Numbered from the stretch's first letter, positions 1 through 7,568 are shown. The stretch is 43,597 bases of DNA from Nitrospirota bacterium (GCA_004298335.1 SCTG01000012.1:1-43597); one strand, 5' to 3'. Notes: a model not told the origin generated them from the sequence alone. Numbers and translations are program-made.

Positions 1-1869
1 CAGTTTCTTTTCGGCGCCATCGGCGGCGGACGGCTCATCAAATACATCCCCTACCCAGTGGTCGCCGGCTACCTGAGCGGGGTCGGCGTGCTGATTTTTC
101 TGAGCCAGGTGCCGAAGCTTTTCGGGCTTCCCAAGGGCACGGCCCTCTTGACAGGGATTGCGTCCCCGACGCTCTGGAAAGTGCCGAGCGTCGTCGTCGG
201 GATCGCGACCATGCTCGTGATGGTACTGGCGTCCAGGATCACGCGGGCGGTGCCGGCCCCGATCCTGGGGCTCCTCGGCGGCATCGTCGCCTACTTCGGC
301 ATGAGCACGGCGTACCCGGAGATGCTGACGCTCGCCGGAAATCCGCTGATCATCGGCCCGATCCGTGAAGCGGGAGGAAACACGTGGAACGCGATCGTGG
401 AGCGCTGGGCCTCCATCCGGGAGCTGACCCCGGCGGACCTGCACCTGATCCTCATCCCGGCGCTGACGCTCTCCGTGCTGCTGTCCATCGACACGCTCAA
501 AACCTGCGTGGTGGTCGACGCGTTGACGCGGTCCCGGAGCAACTCGAACCGGGAACTGATCGGGCAGGGGCTGGGCAACCTCGCCTCGGCGTTCGCCGGC
601 GGGATGCCGGGCGCCGGGCAGATGGGCGCCACGCTCGTGAACATCAACAGCGGCGGCACCACGCGCTTGTCCGGCATCCTGGAAGGCGTGTTTGCGCTGG
701 CCGCCTTCGCGCTGATCGGCGGGCTCGTGGAGTGGGTGCCCCTCGCCGGGCTCGCCGGCATCCTGATCGTGGTGGCCTACCGGATGGTGGACCCGCACAT
801 CTTCCACCTGCTCAAACAGAAGTCCACGGCCTTCGACTTCGTGGTGGTGGCCGCCGTGGTCGTGACGGCCGTCGTCTCCAACCTCATCGCCGCCGCGGGC
901 GTCGGACTCGGGCTGGCCATCCTGCTGTTCCTACGCGAGCAGATCCGCGGGTCGGTCGTTCGCCGCAAGAGTTACGGCAATCAAGTGTTCTCCAAAAAGC
1001 GACGCCTGCCCGAGGAGGTGGCCGTCCTCGAGCAGAAGGGCGACCGCACGGCGATCTATGAGCTGCAAGGCAGCCTGTTCTTCGGAACGACGGACCAGCT
1101 GTTCACCGAGTTGGAAGCCGACCTGAAGACCAGGAAGTACGTGCTCCTGGACTTGCGCCGGGTGCAGTCCGTGGATTTCACGGCGACCCACCTGCTGGAG
1201 CAGATCGAGGCCCAGCTCGCCGAACGGCAGGGACTGCTCCTGTTCACCCATCTCCCCCCCAACCTGCCGACGGGACAGGATCTCCAGAAATACTTCGACC
1301 AGGTGGGCCTCGTGAAGCCGTCCCGCAACGTCAAGATCTTTGACGAACTGCACGTCGCGTTGGAATGGACGGAGGACCGGATTCTCGAGGACGAAGGCCT
1401 GCTGCGGGCGGGGCAGCAGGAACCGCCGCTTTCCCTGAGCGAGATCAATCTGCTGAAGGGGTTCGACGCGGATACCCTCGGGGCGCTGGCCTCATGCGTC
1501 GAGGAGCGATCGTACGAGACGGGGCAGAAGGTTTTCCAACACGGCGACCAGGGGGACGAAATCTTCCTGATCAGGAGAGGCACCGTCCGCATCGTCCTGC
1601 CCCTGACGGGAGGACGGCAGCATCATCTCGTGACGTTCGGCCGGGGGGACTTCTTCGGAGACATGGCCTTCATCGATTGCGCCATGCGCTCGGCCGACGC
1701 GATCGCGGACGCGCCCACGGATCTCTCTGTCATCTCACGGGCGCGGTTCGACAAGGTGGCCGTGGACCATCCCTTCATGGACAAGAAGGTGTTCTGGCGT
1801 CTGACCCGCGCCCTGGCGATCCGCCTGCGGCAGACCGACGCCGAATTGCGCGCCCTGGAAGAATCGTAG
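1..1869 (+). CDS. SulP-family anion transporter with STAS and cyclic-nucleotide-binding domains (5' truncated)
   Basis: The frame is open from base 1, so the N-terminus lies outside the window; 622 residues are visible. Residues about 1-320 are a polytopic SulP-type membrane domain (start region reads PYPVVAGYLSG; later GMPGAGQMGATLVNINSGG). Residues about 340-455 form a STAS domain, without the serine often phosphorylated in anti-sigma antagonists (the site reads VDFTAT). Residues about 480-613 look like a cNMP-binding domain: the cassette reads FGDMAFIDCAMRSAD, keeping the RSA arginine but with Asp where Glu is usual. SulP proteins carry sulfate, bicarbonate or other anions; the substrate cannot be told here. 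The CNB tail suggests direct control by cyclic nucleotide or a redox or other ligand (inference). The next gene starts 3 nt after the stop. Confidence 0.9.
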   Translation, partial: QFLFGAIGGGRLIKYIPYPVVAGYLSGVGVLIFLSQVPKLFGLPKGTALLTGIASPTLWKVPSVVVGIATMLVMVLASRITRAVPAPILGLLGGIVAYFGMSTAYPEMLTLAGNPLIIGPIREAGGNTWNAIVERWASIRELTPADLHLILIPALTLSVLLSIDTLKTCVVVDALTRSRSNSNRELIGQGLGNLASAFAGGMPGAGQMGATLVNINSGGTTRLSGILEGVFALAAFALIGGLVEWVPLAGLAGILIVVAYRMVDPHIFHLLKQKSTAFDFVVVAAVVVTAVVSNLIAAAGVGLGLAILLFLREQIRGSVVRRKSYGNQVFSKKRRLPEEVAVLEQKGDRTAIYELQGSLFFGTTDQLFTELEADLKTRKYVLLDLRRVQSVDFTATHLLEQIEAQLAERQGLLLFTHLPPNLPTGQDLQKYFDQVGLVKPSRNVKIFDELHVALEWTEDRILEDEGLLRAGQQEPPLSLSEINLLKGFDADTLGALASCVEERSYETGQKVFQHGDQGDEIFLIRRGTVRIVLPLTGGRQHHLVTFGRGDFFGDMAFIDCAMRSADAIADAPTDLSVISRARFDKVAVDHPFMDKKVFWRLTRALAIRLRQTDAELRALEES

Positions 1870-1872
1870 CCT

Positions 1873-2409
1873 ATGAAGACGTCCCTGCTGGAGAGCCCCA
1901 GCCTGACGGCGCTGACCATCGCCCTGGGGACGACTGTGTTTGTCCTCGACGTCATGACTGCCAGGGGCGTGGCCATACCCATGCTTTACTCGGGGCTGGT
2001 CCTGCTCGGGTTATGGTCGCCGCACCCCAGGTTTGCCTTTATCGCCGCCGTTATCGCCACCGCGTTGAGCATCCTCGGTTTCTTTCTCTCGCCTCCGGGA
2101 GGGGTACCGTGGATCAGCGCCACAAACCTTCTGCTGGCACTTGCCATGATCTGGGCGGTCGGATTCCTGGTGCTGCGGTACAAGCGCGCGGAGCAGGCCA
2201 CCAAGGTCCTGCGTGGCCTCCTGCCGATCTGCGCCTGGTGCAAGAAAATCCGCGACGACAAGGGCTACTGGAAACAGCTGGAAGACTACATGGAGCAGCA
2301 CTCGGAGGCGCACTTCACCCATGGGATGTGCGCGGAGTGCATGGCGAAGTTCGACCCGGCGCTCGCCGCGCAACAGCGGGAGACGCCTCAATCCGGGCCT
2401 GGACGTTAG
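1873..2409 (+). CDS. Membrane protein with C-terminal CxxC...CxxC domain
   Basis: A protein of 178 aa. Residues about 10-105 contain three or four hydrophobic segments; after a basic stretch (RYKRAEQ) the last 60 residues hold CAWCKKIRDDKGYW and a second pair, CAEC, followed by MAKFDP. This CxxCKKIRDxxGYW module is known as a C-terminal appendage of many bacterial sensor and signalling proteins; four cysteines suggest metal binding, but no function is established. Here it is attached to a small membrane domain with no kinase or PAS part. It lies 3 nt after the SulP stop, so it is probably cotranscribed with it. Its stop overlaps the convergent ilvE stop by a few bases. Confidence 0.75.
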   Translation: MKTSLLESPSLTALTIALGTTVFVLDVMTARGVAIPMLYSGLVLLGLWSPHPRFAFIAAVIATALSILGFFLSPPGGVPWISATNLLLALAMIWAVGFLVLRYKRAEQATKVLRGLLPICAWCKKIRDDKGYWKQLEDYMEQHSEAHFTHGMCAECMAKFDPALAAQQRETPQSGPGR

Positions 2410-3323
2410 AGCGGAGAGAGCCAGGAGGCGTGCTTGGCGTCGCGCCCATGCACGATGTCGAAGAAGGCGCTCTGGAGATCGCGGGTGATCGGGCCCGGCT
2501 TGCCGGTCCCGACGGTGCGGTCGTCCACCTCACGGATCGGCGTCAGCTCGGCGGCCGTGCCGGTCATGAACACCTCGTCGGCGATGTAGAGCTCGTCGCG
2601 GGTGAACCGCTCCTCCACCACCTTCACGCCGCGCTCGCGGGCCAACTCCATGATCGAGTTGCGGGTGATCCCCTCCAGGATCGAGGTCAGCGGCGTGGTC
2701 TTCAGAAGGCCGTTGCGCACCAGAAAGATGTTCTCGCCCGTGCCTTCGGAGACGTACCCCTCGGGATCGAGCAGGATCGCTTCGTCATAGCCGCTGTTCT
2801 TGACCTCGCGCTTGGCCATGATGGAGTTGACGTAGTAGCCCGCGATCTTCGCGCGCGTCAGGCTGACATTGACGTGGTGCCGCGTGAAGGAGGAGACCTT
2901 CGCCCGGATGCCGTTCTTCAAGCCGTCCTCGCCCAGATAGGCTCCCCACGGCCAGGCCGCGATCGCCACGCGGGTCGGGTTGTCCGGCACGTGGAGCCCC
3001 ATGTCGCCATAGCCCACGAAGACGATGGGCCGGATGTAGCACTCCGCCAGCTTGTTGACGCGGACGGTCTCCCGGATGGCGTCGGCGATCTCCTTCTTGC
3101 CGAATGGGACCGGCAGGAGGCAGATGTGCGCGGAAGCGAAGAGCCGGTCCACGTGCTCGTTCAAACGAAAGATGGCCGAGCCGTGCTCGCCCTTGTAGCA
3201 GCGGATGCCCTCGAAGGCCGACAGGCCGTAATGCAGGCTGTGCGTGAGGACGTGCACCTGGGCGTCCTTCCAGGGCACGAGCTTGCCGTCCAGCCAGATT
3301 TTTTCCGATTCCTTCAGTGCCAC
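2406..3323 (-). CDS. ilvE: Branched-chain amino-acid aminotransferase
   Basis: A fold-type IV PLP aminotransferase that interconverts branched-chain amino acids and their 2-keto acids with glutamate/2-oxoglutarate. It has the N-terminal pattern KIWLDGKLVPW, the conserved HSLHYGLSAFEGIRCY segment, the PLP-lysine region (AKIAGYYVN) and the C-terminal phosphate-binding stretch EVFMTGTAAELTPI. Length is typical, about 305 aa. I place the start at the GTG at 3323, which has GGAG 8 nt upstream. The in-frame ATG at 3353 overlaps the -10 hexamer of a strong promoter (TTGACA-N17-TATCAT) and would lie outside the transcript. It is divergent from rplU and convergent with the upstream membrane-protein gene. 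Confidence 0.93.
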   Translation of the reverse strand: MALKESEKIWLDGKLVPWKDAQVHVLTHSLHYGLSAFEGIRCYKGEHGSAIFRLNEHVDRLFASAHICLLPVPFGKKEIADAIRETVRVNKLAECYIRPIVFVGYGDMGLHVPDNPTRVAIAAWPWGAYLGEDGLKNGIRAKVSSFTRHHVNVSLTRAKIAGYYVNSIMAKREVKNSGYDEAILLDPEGYVSEGTGENIFLVRNGLLKTTPLTSILEGITRNSIMELARERGVKVVEERFTRDELYIADEVFMTGTAAELTPIREVDDRTVGTGKPGPITRDLQSAFFDIVHGRDAKHASWLSPL

Positions 3324-3351
3324 CGGCGCGTCTCCAACCGTCGTGGAAGGC

Positions 3352-3380
3352 ATGATAGCAGCGGGTCCGGATCATGTCAA
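3352..3380 (-). promoter_or_regulatory. ilvE promoter, TTGACA-N17-TATCAT
   Basis: Reading the minus strand, the -35 TTGACA is at 3380-3375 and the -10 TATCAT at 3357-3352, separated by exactly 17 bp. Transcription should begin near 3345, leaving about 20 nt of leader with a GGAG before the GTG at 3323. The last two bases of the -10 are part of the upstream in-frame ATG. Confidence 0.7.
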
Positions 3381-3395
3381 ACACTGCTTCGCCGC

Positions 3396-3424
3396 TTGAC
3401 TTGCGCCGCGTCGCCATGTTACAA
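3396..3424 (+). promoter_or_regulatory. Candidate rplU-rpmA promoter
   Basis: TTGACT at 3396-3401, a 17-bp spacer and TTACAA at 3419-3424 (or TACAAG with an 18-bp spacer). The -35 is good and the -10 weak. It would give a leader of about 35 nt before rplU and is back-to-back with the ilvE promoter. Confidence 0.45.
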
Positions 3425-3465
3425 GACTCTCTCCTCGCACACCCATTCACACGGAGCGACAGGCC

Positions 3466-3780
3466 ATGTACGCGATCGTCGAAACAGGCGGAAAACAATA
3501 TCGGGCCGAGCAGGGCGATGTCCTGGAGGTGGAGAAACTGGAGGGGGCCGTCGGGGCCACCATCACGCTGGACAAGGTCCTGCTGATTGCCGGCGAAGCC
3601 GGGACCACGATCGGGACCCCCACCGTGGCCAAGGCGACAGTCACCGGCGAAATCCTGGCCCAGGACCGGCACGCCAAGATCATCGTGTTCAAGAAGAAAC
3701 GGCGCAAGAACTACCGCCGGACCAACGGCCACCGGCAGTCGTTCACCAAATTGAAGATCACCGCAATTTCAGAGGGCTAA
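3466..3780 (+). CDS. rplU: 50S ribosomal protein L21
   Basis: A 104-aa protein with the complete L21 pattern: start [14 protein letters not shown], the central DKVLLIAG segment, and the basic C-terminal [16 protein letters not shown] followed by [10 protein letters not shown]21 binds 23S rRNA in the large subunit. The ATG follows a short GGAGCGAC-type ribosome-binding region. rpmA begins 3 nt after its stop, the classical rplU-rpmA pair. Unusually, obgE does not follow directly but lies 5 kb downstream. Confidence 0.97.
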   Translation: MYAIVETGGKQYRAEQGDVLEVEKLEGAVGATITLDKVLLIAGEAGTTIGTPTVAKATVTGEILAQDRHAKIIVFKKKRRKNYRRTNGHRQSFTKLKITAISEG

Positions 3781-3783
3781 ACC

Positions 3784-4071
3784 ATGGCGCATAAAAAAGG
3801 GCAGGGCGCGTGCCGGAACGGGCGGGACAGCAACCCGCAGTATCTCGGCGTGAAATGCTACGGCGGCGAGGTCGTGTCGGGCGGGAGCATCATCGTCCGC
3901 CAGCGCGGCACCAGGATTCACCCCGGGTTCAACGTCGGCAGGGGCAAAGACGACACCTTGTTCGCCAAGATCACGGGAACCGTGCGGTTCGAAGGGCCGA
4001 AGGACCGGCGCCGGGTGACCATCATTCCGGCTCCGAAAGCCGCCGCCGCCCCGGCCGCCAAAGCTTCGTAA
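3784..4071 (+). CDS. rpmA: 50S ribosomal protein L27
   Basis: A 95-aa L27: starts [17 protein letters not shown] and continues [11 protein letters not shown], with the canonical [13 protein letters not shown] and [12 protein letters not shown]27 sits near the peptidyl-transferase centre and its N-terminus reaches tRNA. There is no cleavable N-terminal extension of the Firmicutes type. The C-terminus is an Ala/Pro/Lys-rich tail. It is followed by a rho-independent terminator at 4096-4131, closing a two-gene operon. Confidence 0.97.
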   Translation: MAHKKGQGACRNGRDSNPQYLGVKCYGGEVVSGGSIIVRQRGTRIHPGFNVGRGKDDTLFAKITGTVRFEGPKDRRRVTIIPAPKAAAAPAAKAS

Positions 4072-4095
4072 CCCCGTTCTCGTTTGAATCATTGG

Positions 4096-4131
4096 GCCCC
4101 TTGCTTCAGAACATGGAGTGAGGGGCTTTTT
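4096..4131 (+). terminator. Rho-independent terminator after rpmA
   Basis: A 12-bp stem (left arm 4096-4107, right arm 4115-4126, three G-U pairs) closes a 7-nt loop and is followed by TTTTT at 4127-4131. It lies 25 nt after the rpmA stop and should isolate rplU-rpmA from the downstream response-regulator gene. Confidence 0.8.
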
Positions 4132-4165
4132 GTTGAGAGGTGAACGTGACCAGTCGCTGGACCCT

Positions 4166-4546
4166 ATGACACCACTTCGCATCCTGCTGGCCGAGGACTC
4201 GGCCGCGATCCGCGCGTTCACGCAAACCTATTTCAAGGACACGCCCTATCAACTCGATATGGCCGAGAACGGCCAGGTCGCGGTCGAGATGTTTCAGGCC
4301 GTGCGCTACGACCTGGTGTTCATGGACCTGGAAATGCCCGTCATGAACGGCGTCAACGCCACGCTGGCGATCCGGGAGTGGGAGCAGGAGGAGGACCTGG
4401 ACCCCGTTCCGATCATCGCGCTGACCTCCCACGACCAGAAGGAGAAGCTCCTGGAAACGCTCGAGGTCGGCTGCACGGCCCACCTGATCAAACCCCTCAC
4501 GAAAGAAGCGATGCTCAAGACCATCGAGGAGCACGCCGGCCGCTGA
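4166..4546 (+). CDS. Single-domain (CheY-like) response regulator
   Basis: A 126-aa stand-alone receiver domain. The acidic pocket is ED at residues 10-11 (LLAEDS), the phospho-acceptor is Asp54 in FMDLEMP, the switch Thr is T87 (IIALTSHD) and the conserved Lys is K109 (HLIKP). There is no output domain, so it should act by protein-protein contact or in a phosphorelay; its kinase is not in this window. The ATG at 4166 is preferred because upstream in-frame starts (for example GTG 4118) lie inside the rpmA terminator. The stop overlaps the next ATG (TGATG), implying translational coupling to the CYTH-like gene. Confidence 0.9.
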   Translation: MTPLRILLAEDSAAIRAFTQTYFKDTPYQLDMAENGQVAVEMFQAVRYDLVFMDLEMPVMNGVNATLAIREWEQEEDLDPVPIIALTSHDQKEKLLETLEVGCTAHLIKPLTKEAMLKTIEEHAGR

Positions 4547-5169
4547 TGCCGACGGCGGAGGTCCGCTGGCTCTTCGACGGCCCGGTGCACGCCGACATCG
4601 AACACTGGTTCCGCCGCGGCGGCCTGGCCTCCACGGCGACGCCGCGCGAGGACCACTACGTGCTGTTTCCGGCCGCGCTCGGCCTCAACCTCAAGCTGCG
4701 GGAGGGGCGGCTGGAAATCAAGTCCCTGGTCAGGACGCCGGGCCCGCGCACGTTCGCCGGGGATGCCGCCGGCACCGTCCAACTCTGGGAGAAGCAGACG
4801 CACGGCGACAACGCCGTGGCGGCATTCGAGCGGCTCCGCACAAACGCCCCCCACCTCTGGATCACGGTCAGGAAGGAGCGCACGCTCCGCAAGTTCGCGC
4901 CGGACGGCGATTCAATGAAGGAAGTAGCCGCCGGGACAGGCGTCCTCTCCGAAGGCTGCAACGTGGAGCTGACGAAGATCCGGGCGAATGGGTCGGACTA
5001 TTGGAGCTTTGCCCTCGAGGCGTTCGGCGAGCCCTCGCGGGTCGAACAGCACGTGCAGCGCGTCGGCGGGATTGTCCTGGCGGACCAGCGCCGCCCGTCT
5101 CATTCCTTTCCTGCCGGCAACTCCCGTTCCTACCCCGAGTGGCTGGAGCGGTTTGCGAAGAACGACTAG
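4546..5169 (+). CDS. CYTH-like protein of unknown substrate
   Basis: 207 aa, soluble. The pattern of alternating charged beta strands resembles the CYTH/triphosphate-tunnel fold: LNLKLREGRLEIKSL near residues 45-60, WITVRKERTLRKF near 104-116, and late VELTKIRANGSDYWSFALEA. I infer the fold from this strand pattern; it is not a firm family match and the canonical ExExK start motif is not clear. CYTH proteins act on triphosphates or nucleotides. The ATG overlaps the stop of the response regulator, so the two are very probably cotranslated. The stop overlaps the Shine-Dalgarno of the next gene. Confidence 0.6.
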   Translation: MPTAEVRWLFDGPVHADIEHWFRRGGLASTATPREDHYVLFPAALGLNLKLREGRLEIKSLVRTPGPRTFAGDAAGTVQLWEKQTHGDNAVAAFERLRTNAPHLWITVRKERTLRKFAPDGDSMKEVAAGTGVLSEGCNVELTKIRANGSDYWSFALEAFGEPSRVEQHVQRVGGIVLADQRRPSHSFPAGNSRSYPEWLERFAKND

Positions 5170-5177
5170 GAGGACGC

Positions 5178-6443
5178 ATGGCCGCAACGACGGTTTCAGT
5201 GCGCTGCTGCGTGGCGGGCGGCGGCCCGGCCGGCATCATGCTGGGGCTGCTCCTGGCCCGCGCCGGCGTCGAGGTGCTGGTCCTGGAGAAGCACGCCGAC
5301 TTCCTGCGGGACTTCCGCGGCGACACGATCCACCCCTCCACGCTTGAGGTCATGCACGAGCTGGGGCTCCTCGACGACCTGCTGAGGCTACCGCACCAGA
5401 AAGCGCCGCGCCTCAATGCGCAGTTCGGCGATCTGGCGCTGACGCTCGCGGACTTCACCCATCTGCCGACGCGGTGTGGCTTCATCGCGTTCATGCCGCA
5501 GTGGGACTTCCTGGACTTCCTCGCCGGGCGCGGCGCCCGCTATCCGACGTTCAAATTGAAAATGCGGGCCGAGGTGACCGGGCTGATCGAGGAGGCCGGA
5601 CGCATCGTCGGACTGCAGGCTGTGACCCCGGATGGTCCGTTGGAGGTGCGCGCCAGCCTGGTCATCGCCGCCGACGGCCGGCACTCCGTCCTCCGGGCCG
5701 GAGCCGGCCTCACGGTGGACGAGTTCGGCGCGCCCATGGACGTGTTGTGGTTCCGGTTGTCCCGACGGCCCGGCGACCCGGACAATCCCGTGGGCCGCTT
5801 CGACGCCGGCCGGATCTTCATCATGCTGCCCCGTGACGACTACTGGCAGGGCGGCTTCGTGATTCCCAAGGGATCGCTTGCACAGCTTCAGGGAAGAGGG
5901 CTGCCGGCATTCCGCGACAGCATTGCGCGGATCGCGCCGTTTGTCGCCGGCCGCGTCGGCGAACTCTCCGATTGGAACATGATCAAGCTTCTGACCGTCC
6001 AGATCGACCGCCTGCCCCGGTGGTATCGCCCGGGCCTCCTCTGCATCGGCGACGCGGCGCACGCGATGTCCCCGGTCGGCGGCGTGGGCATCAACCTCGC
6101 GATCCAGGATGCGGTCGCCGCCGCGAACCTGTTGGCCGCGCCGCTGCGCGAGGACCGGCTGGCCACCGACGATCTGGATCGGGTGCAACGCCGCCGCGAG
6201 TGGCCGACCCGGCTGACCCAGCGGATGCAGATTTTCATGCAGAATCGAGTCATCAGCCGCGTGCTGGGCAGCGCGGACCGGCTTGCGCCGCCGTTCTTCC
6301 TGCGACTGATCGCGCGTTTCCCGTTTCTGGCCAGGATCCCCGCCCGGCTGATCGGCATCGGCGTCCGCCCCGAACACGTGCAGCCCGAGCCGCTGAAACC
6401 CAACGGCCCGGCGGATGGTGGATGCATGAGGCTCTTGCTATAA
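5178..6443 (+). CDS. FAD-dependent aromatic-type monooxygenase (PHBH fold)
   Basis: 421 aa. It has the Rossmann dinucleotide motif GGGPAG at residues 14-19 with a ribose-binding Glu37, the DG motif (AADGRHS, Asp166) and the second FAD motif GDAAHAMSPVGGVGINLAIQD (Asp292). These place it with the p-hydroxybenzoate-hydroxylase-fold flavoprotein monooxygenases, which hydroxylate aromatics, quinone precursors or antibiotics using NAD(P)H and O2. The substrate is unknown. The ATG at 5178 is preceded by a perfect AGGAGG at 5168-5173 overlapping the upstream stop. A bacterial UbiH-like role in quinone synthesis is possible, but the C-terminus is not diagnostic. Confidence 0.85.
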   Translation: MAATTVSVRCCVAGGGPAGIMLGLLLARAGVEVLVLEKHADFLRDFRGDTIHPSTLEVMHELGLLDDLLRLPHQKAPRLNAQFGDLALTLADFTHLPTRCGFIAFMPQWDFLDFLAGRGARYPTFKLKMRAEVTGLIEEAGRIVGLQAVTPDGPLEVRASLVIAADGRHSVLRAGAGLTVDEFGAPMDVLWFRLSRRPGDPDNPVGRFDAGRIFIMLPRDDYWQGGFVIPKGSLAQLQGRGLPAFRDSIARIAPFVAGRVGELSDWNMIKLLTVQIDRLPRWYRPGLLCIGDAAHAMSPVGGVGINLAIQDAVAAANLLAAPLREDRLATDDLDRVQRRREWPTRLTQRMQIFMQNRVISRVLGSADRLAPPFFLRLIARFPFLARIPARLIGIGVRPEHVQPEPLKPNGPADGGCMRLLL

Positions 6444-6444
6444 T
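6436..6444 (+). promoter_or_regulatory. Extended -10 promoter candidate for BON gene
   Basis: TGC-TATAAT at 6436-6444 overlaps the end of the monooxygenase gene. It matches an extended -10 (TGnTATAAT) exactly, with no good -35. Transcription would start near 6451, just before a 22-codon reading frame at 6454-6522. Confidence 0.5.
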
Positions 6445-6453
6445 GGGACCCGG

Positions 6454-6522
6454 ATGCAACAGCTCATCACCATGAAGCGGATGGAGCCGGCCGCCAACCT
6501 CGGGTACGTGCCCGCCTCCTGA
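6454..6522 (+). CDS. Possible 22-codon leader ORF
   Basis: ATG at 6454 opens a 22-codon frame whose TGA (6520-6522) overlaps the ATG of the BON-protein leader at 6522 (TGATG). It begins just after the predicted transcription start of an extended -10 promoter. The overlap could couple translation to the downstream lipoprotein leader, which lacks a clear Shine-Dalgarno of its own. No family is recognised and the frame could be chance. Confidence 0.25.
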   Translation: MQQLITMKRMEPAANLGYVPAS

Positions 6523-6605
6523 TGAAGCTCCACCTCATTTTCCCCGCCCGATCTCGCGCCGGCCTCGTCGCGATTGTCCTGGCCGCGGTCTCGCTGGCGG
6601 GCTGA
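6522..6605 (+). other. Lipoprotein signal peptide ending in in-frame TGA at the lipobox Cys
   Basis: From the ATG at 6522 the frame reads MKLHLIFPARSRAGL, then VAIVLAAVSLAG, then TGA at 6603-6605. It then stays open through the dual-BON protein to 7151. The TGA stands exactly where a lipobox L-A-G-C would have its Cys (TGC), a one-base difference. Either the gene carries a nonsense mutation (or a sequencing error) at the lipidation site, or the codon is recoded. I see no convincing SECIS-like hairpin just downstream. Confidence 0.7.
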
Positions 6606-6614
6606 CTCAACTCC

Positions 6615-7151
6615 GTGACCAGCGTGGGCCAGGCCATGGCCAATGTGGGGACCACGACTCGGGAGCACCGCTCGCTGCACCGGATCGCGGCGGACTATGC
6701 GATCAAGTCGGAAATCACCCACACCTACCTCGACGAGGCGATGCTGCTGGACATCAACACCGACGTCTACGCCGGGCGGGTCCTGCTCACCGGCGCGGTC
6801 CAGAACGCGGACACCAAACGCAAGGCCGAGGAGATTGCGCGGCGGGTCAAGGATGTGCGCGAGATCATCAATGAAATCCAGGTCGCCCCGAACGGCGGCC
6901 TCAACGCGAGCATTCGGGACGTGCTCATTGAGAACGAGCTGCAGATCTTCCTCCTGATGGAAAAGGGAGTCAGTTCGATCGATTACCGCTGGCGGTCCGT
7001 CAACGCCGTGGTCTATTTCATCGGCCTGGCGGCAAGCCGCGAAGAACTCGACAAGGTGCTGGGCCTGGCCCGCGATCTGAAGACCGTAAAAAAGGTCGTC
7101 AGCCATATCCGCATCCCGGGGGACATGGCTCCGTTGACGACAGGCCGGTGA
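6615..7151 (+). CDS. DolP/OsmY-like dual BON-domain protein (leader interrupted)
   Basis: The body after the in-frame TGA holds two BON domains, about residues 30-95 (ITHTYLDEAMLLDINTDVY, then GRVLLTGAVQNA) and 100-170 (ENELQIFLLMEKGV and later VVYFIGLAASREELD). E. coli DolP (YraP) has the same plan: lipoprotein leader, short linker, two BON domains, acting on outer-membrane integrity. If translation begins at GTG 6615, the product would be cytosolic and unlipidated; with the leader at 6522 it would be an envelope lipoprotein. No good Shine-Dalgarno precedes 6615. Probably a recent nonsense mutant or a base-call error. Confidence 0.75.
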   Translation: MTSVGQAMANVGTTTREHRSLHRIAADYAIKSEITHTYLDEAMLLDINTDVYAGRVLLTGAVQNADTKRKAEEIARRVKDVREIINEIQVAPNGGLNASIRDVLIENELQIFLLMEKGVSSIDYRWRSVNAVVYFIGLAASREELDKVLGLARDLKTVKKVVSHIRIPGDMAPLTTGR

Positions 7152-7182
7152 TCCGCCCCGCCCCGCAGACGAGTCTCGCGCC

Positions 7183-7530
7183 ATGCAGAAACTGAGCAAG
7201 CCATGCCCGCGCCCCGGCTGCGGCGGGGAAATGCTCGGCCGGAGCACAACCGCGTTGTTCACGCCGACCATCAATCCCCGGACCGGCGACGGAATCCTCT
7301 ACTGCGGCCGCTGCGAGCAGAAGGAATACCGCTACAAGCTGCACGGCATCACCCTCCAGGTCGAGCTGCGGGAGCGGGGCCGCTGGTCCTGTCAGTTTTC
7401 GATCACGGTGGTGGGGAAGGAATCCACGAGCGTCAGCAAAGGATACGCGAAGGAACCGTGCGAGCGGCCCGCGGACGCCGAGGCCGCCGGGCTGCAAGCG
7501 GCGAAGCAGTGGATCGACGGAAACCGTTGA
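7183..7530 (+). CDS. Hypothetical Cys-rich protein
   Basis: 115 aa, not recognised. Near the N-terminus it has CPRPGC (residues 7-12) and then CGRC (about residues 44-47), a possible four-cysteine zinc ribbon of the C-x4-C...C-x2-C type. The rest is predicted mixed alpha/beta (ITLQVELRERGRWSCQFSI) with an Ala-rich C-terminal helix. There is no signal peptide or membrane segment. It sits 31 bp after the BON gene and 38 bp before the M23-like gene, in the same orientation, so a shared transcript is likely. Confidence 0.6.
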   Translation: MQKLSKPCPRPGCGGEMLGRSTTALFTPTINPRTGDGILYCGRCEQKEYRYKLHGITLQVELRERGRWSCQFSITVVGKESTSVSKGYAKEPCERPADAEAAGLQAAKQWIDGNR

Positions 7531-7568
7531 GACCGACGACCGGACAACGCAGCCGGCGCGGCCTCCCC

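Noticed and set aside
1365-3794. Plus-strand open frame of about 810 codons
   Set aside because: It crosses SulP, the membrane protein, ilvE and rplU in other frames; its Arg/Gly/Ala-rich composition shows no domain.
4118-4165. Earlier GTG/TTG starts for the response regulator
   Set aside because: They fall inside the rpmA terminator hairpin or its T-run; the receiver domain begins right after ATG 4166.
6603-6660. Selenocysteine insertion at the TGA in the BON leader
   Set aside because: The downstream 50 nt show only short GC palindromes (GGCCATGGCC), not a SECIS-like hairpin, and Sec in a lipobox is unknown. Mutation or sequencing error is simpler.
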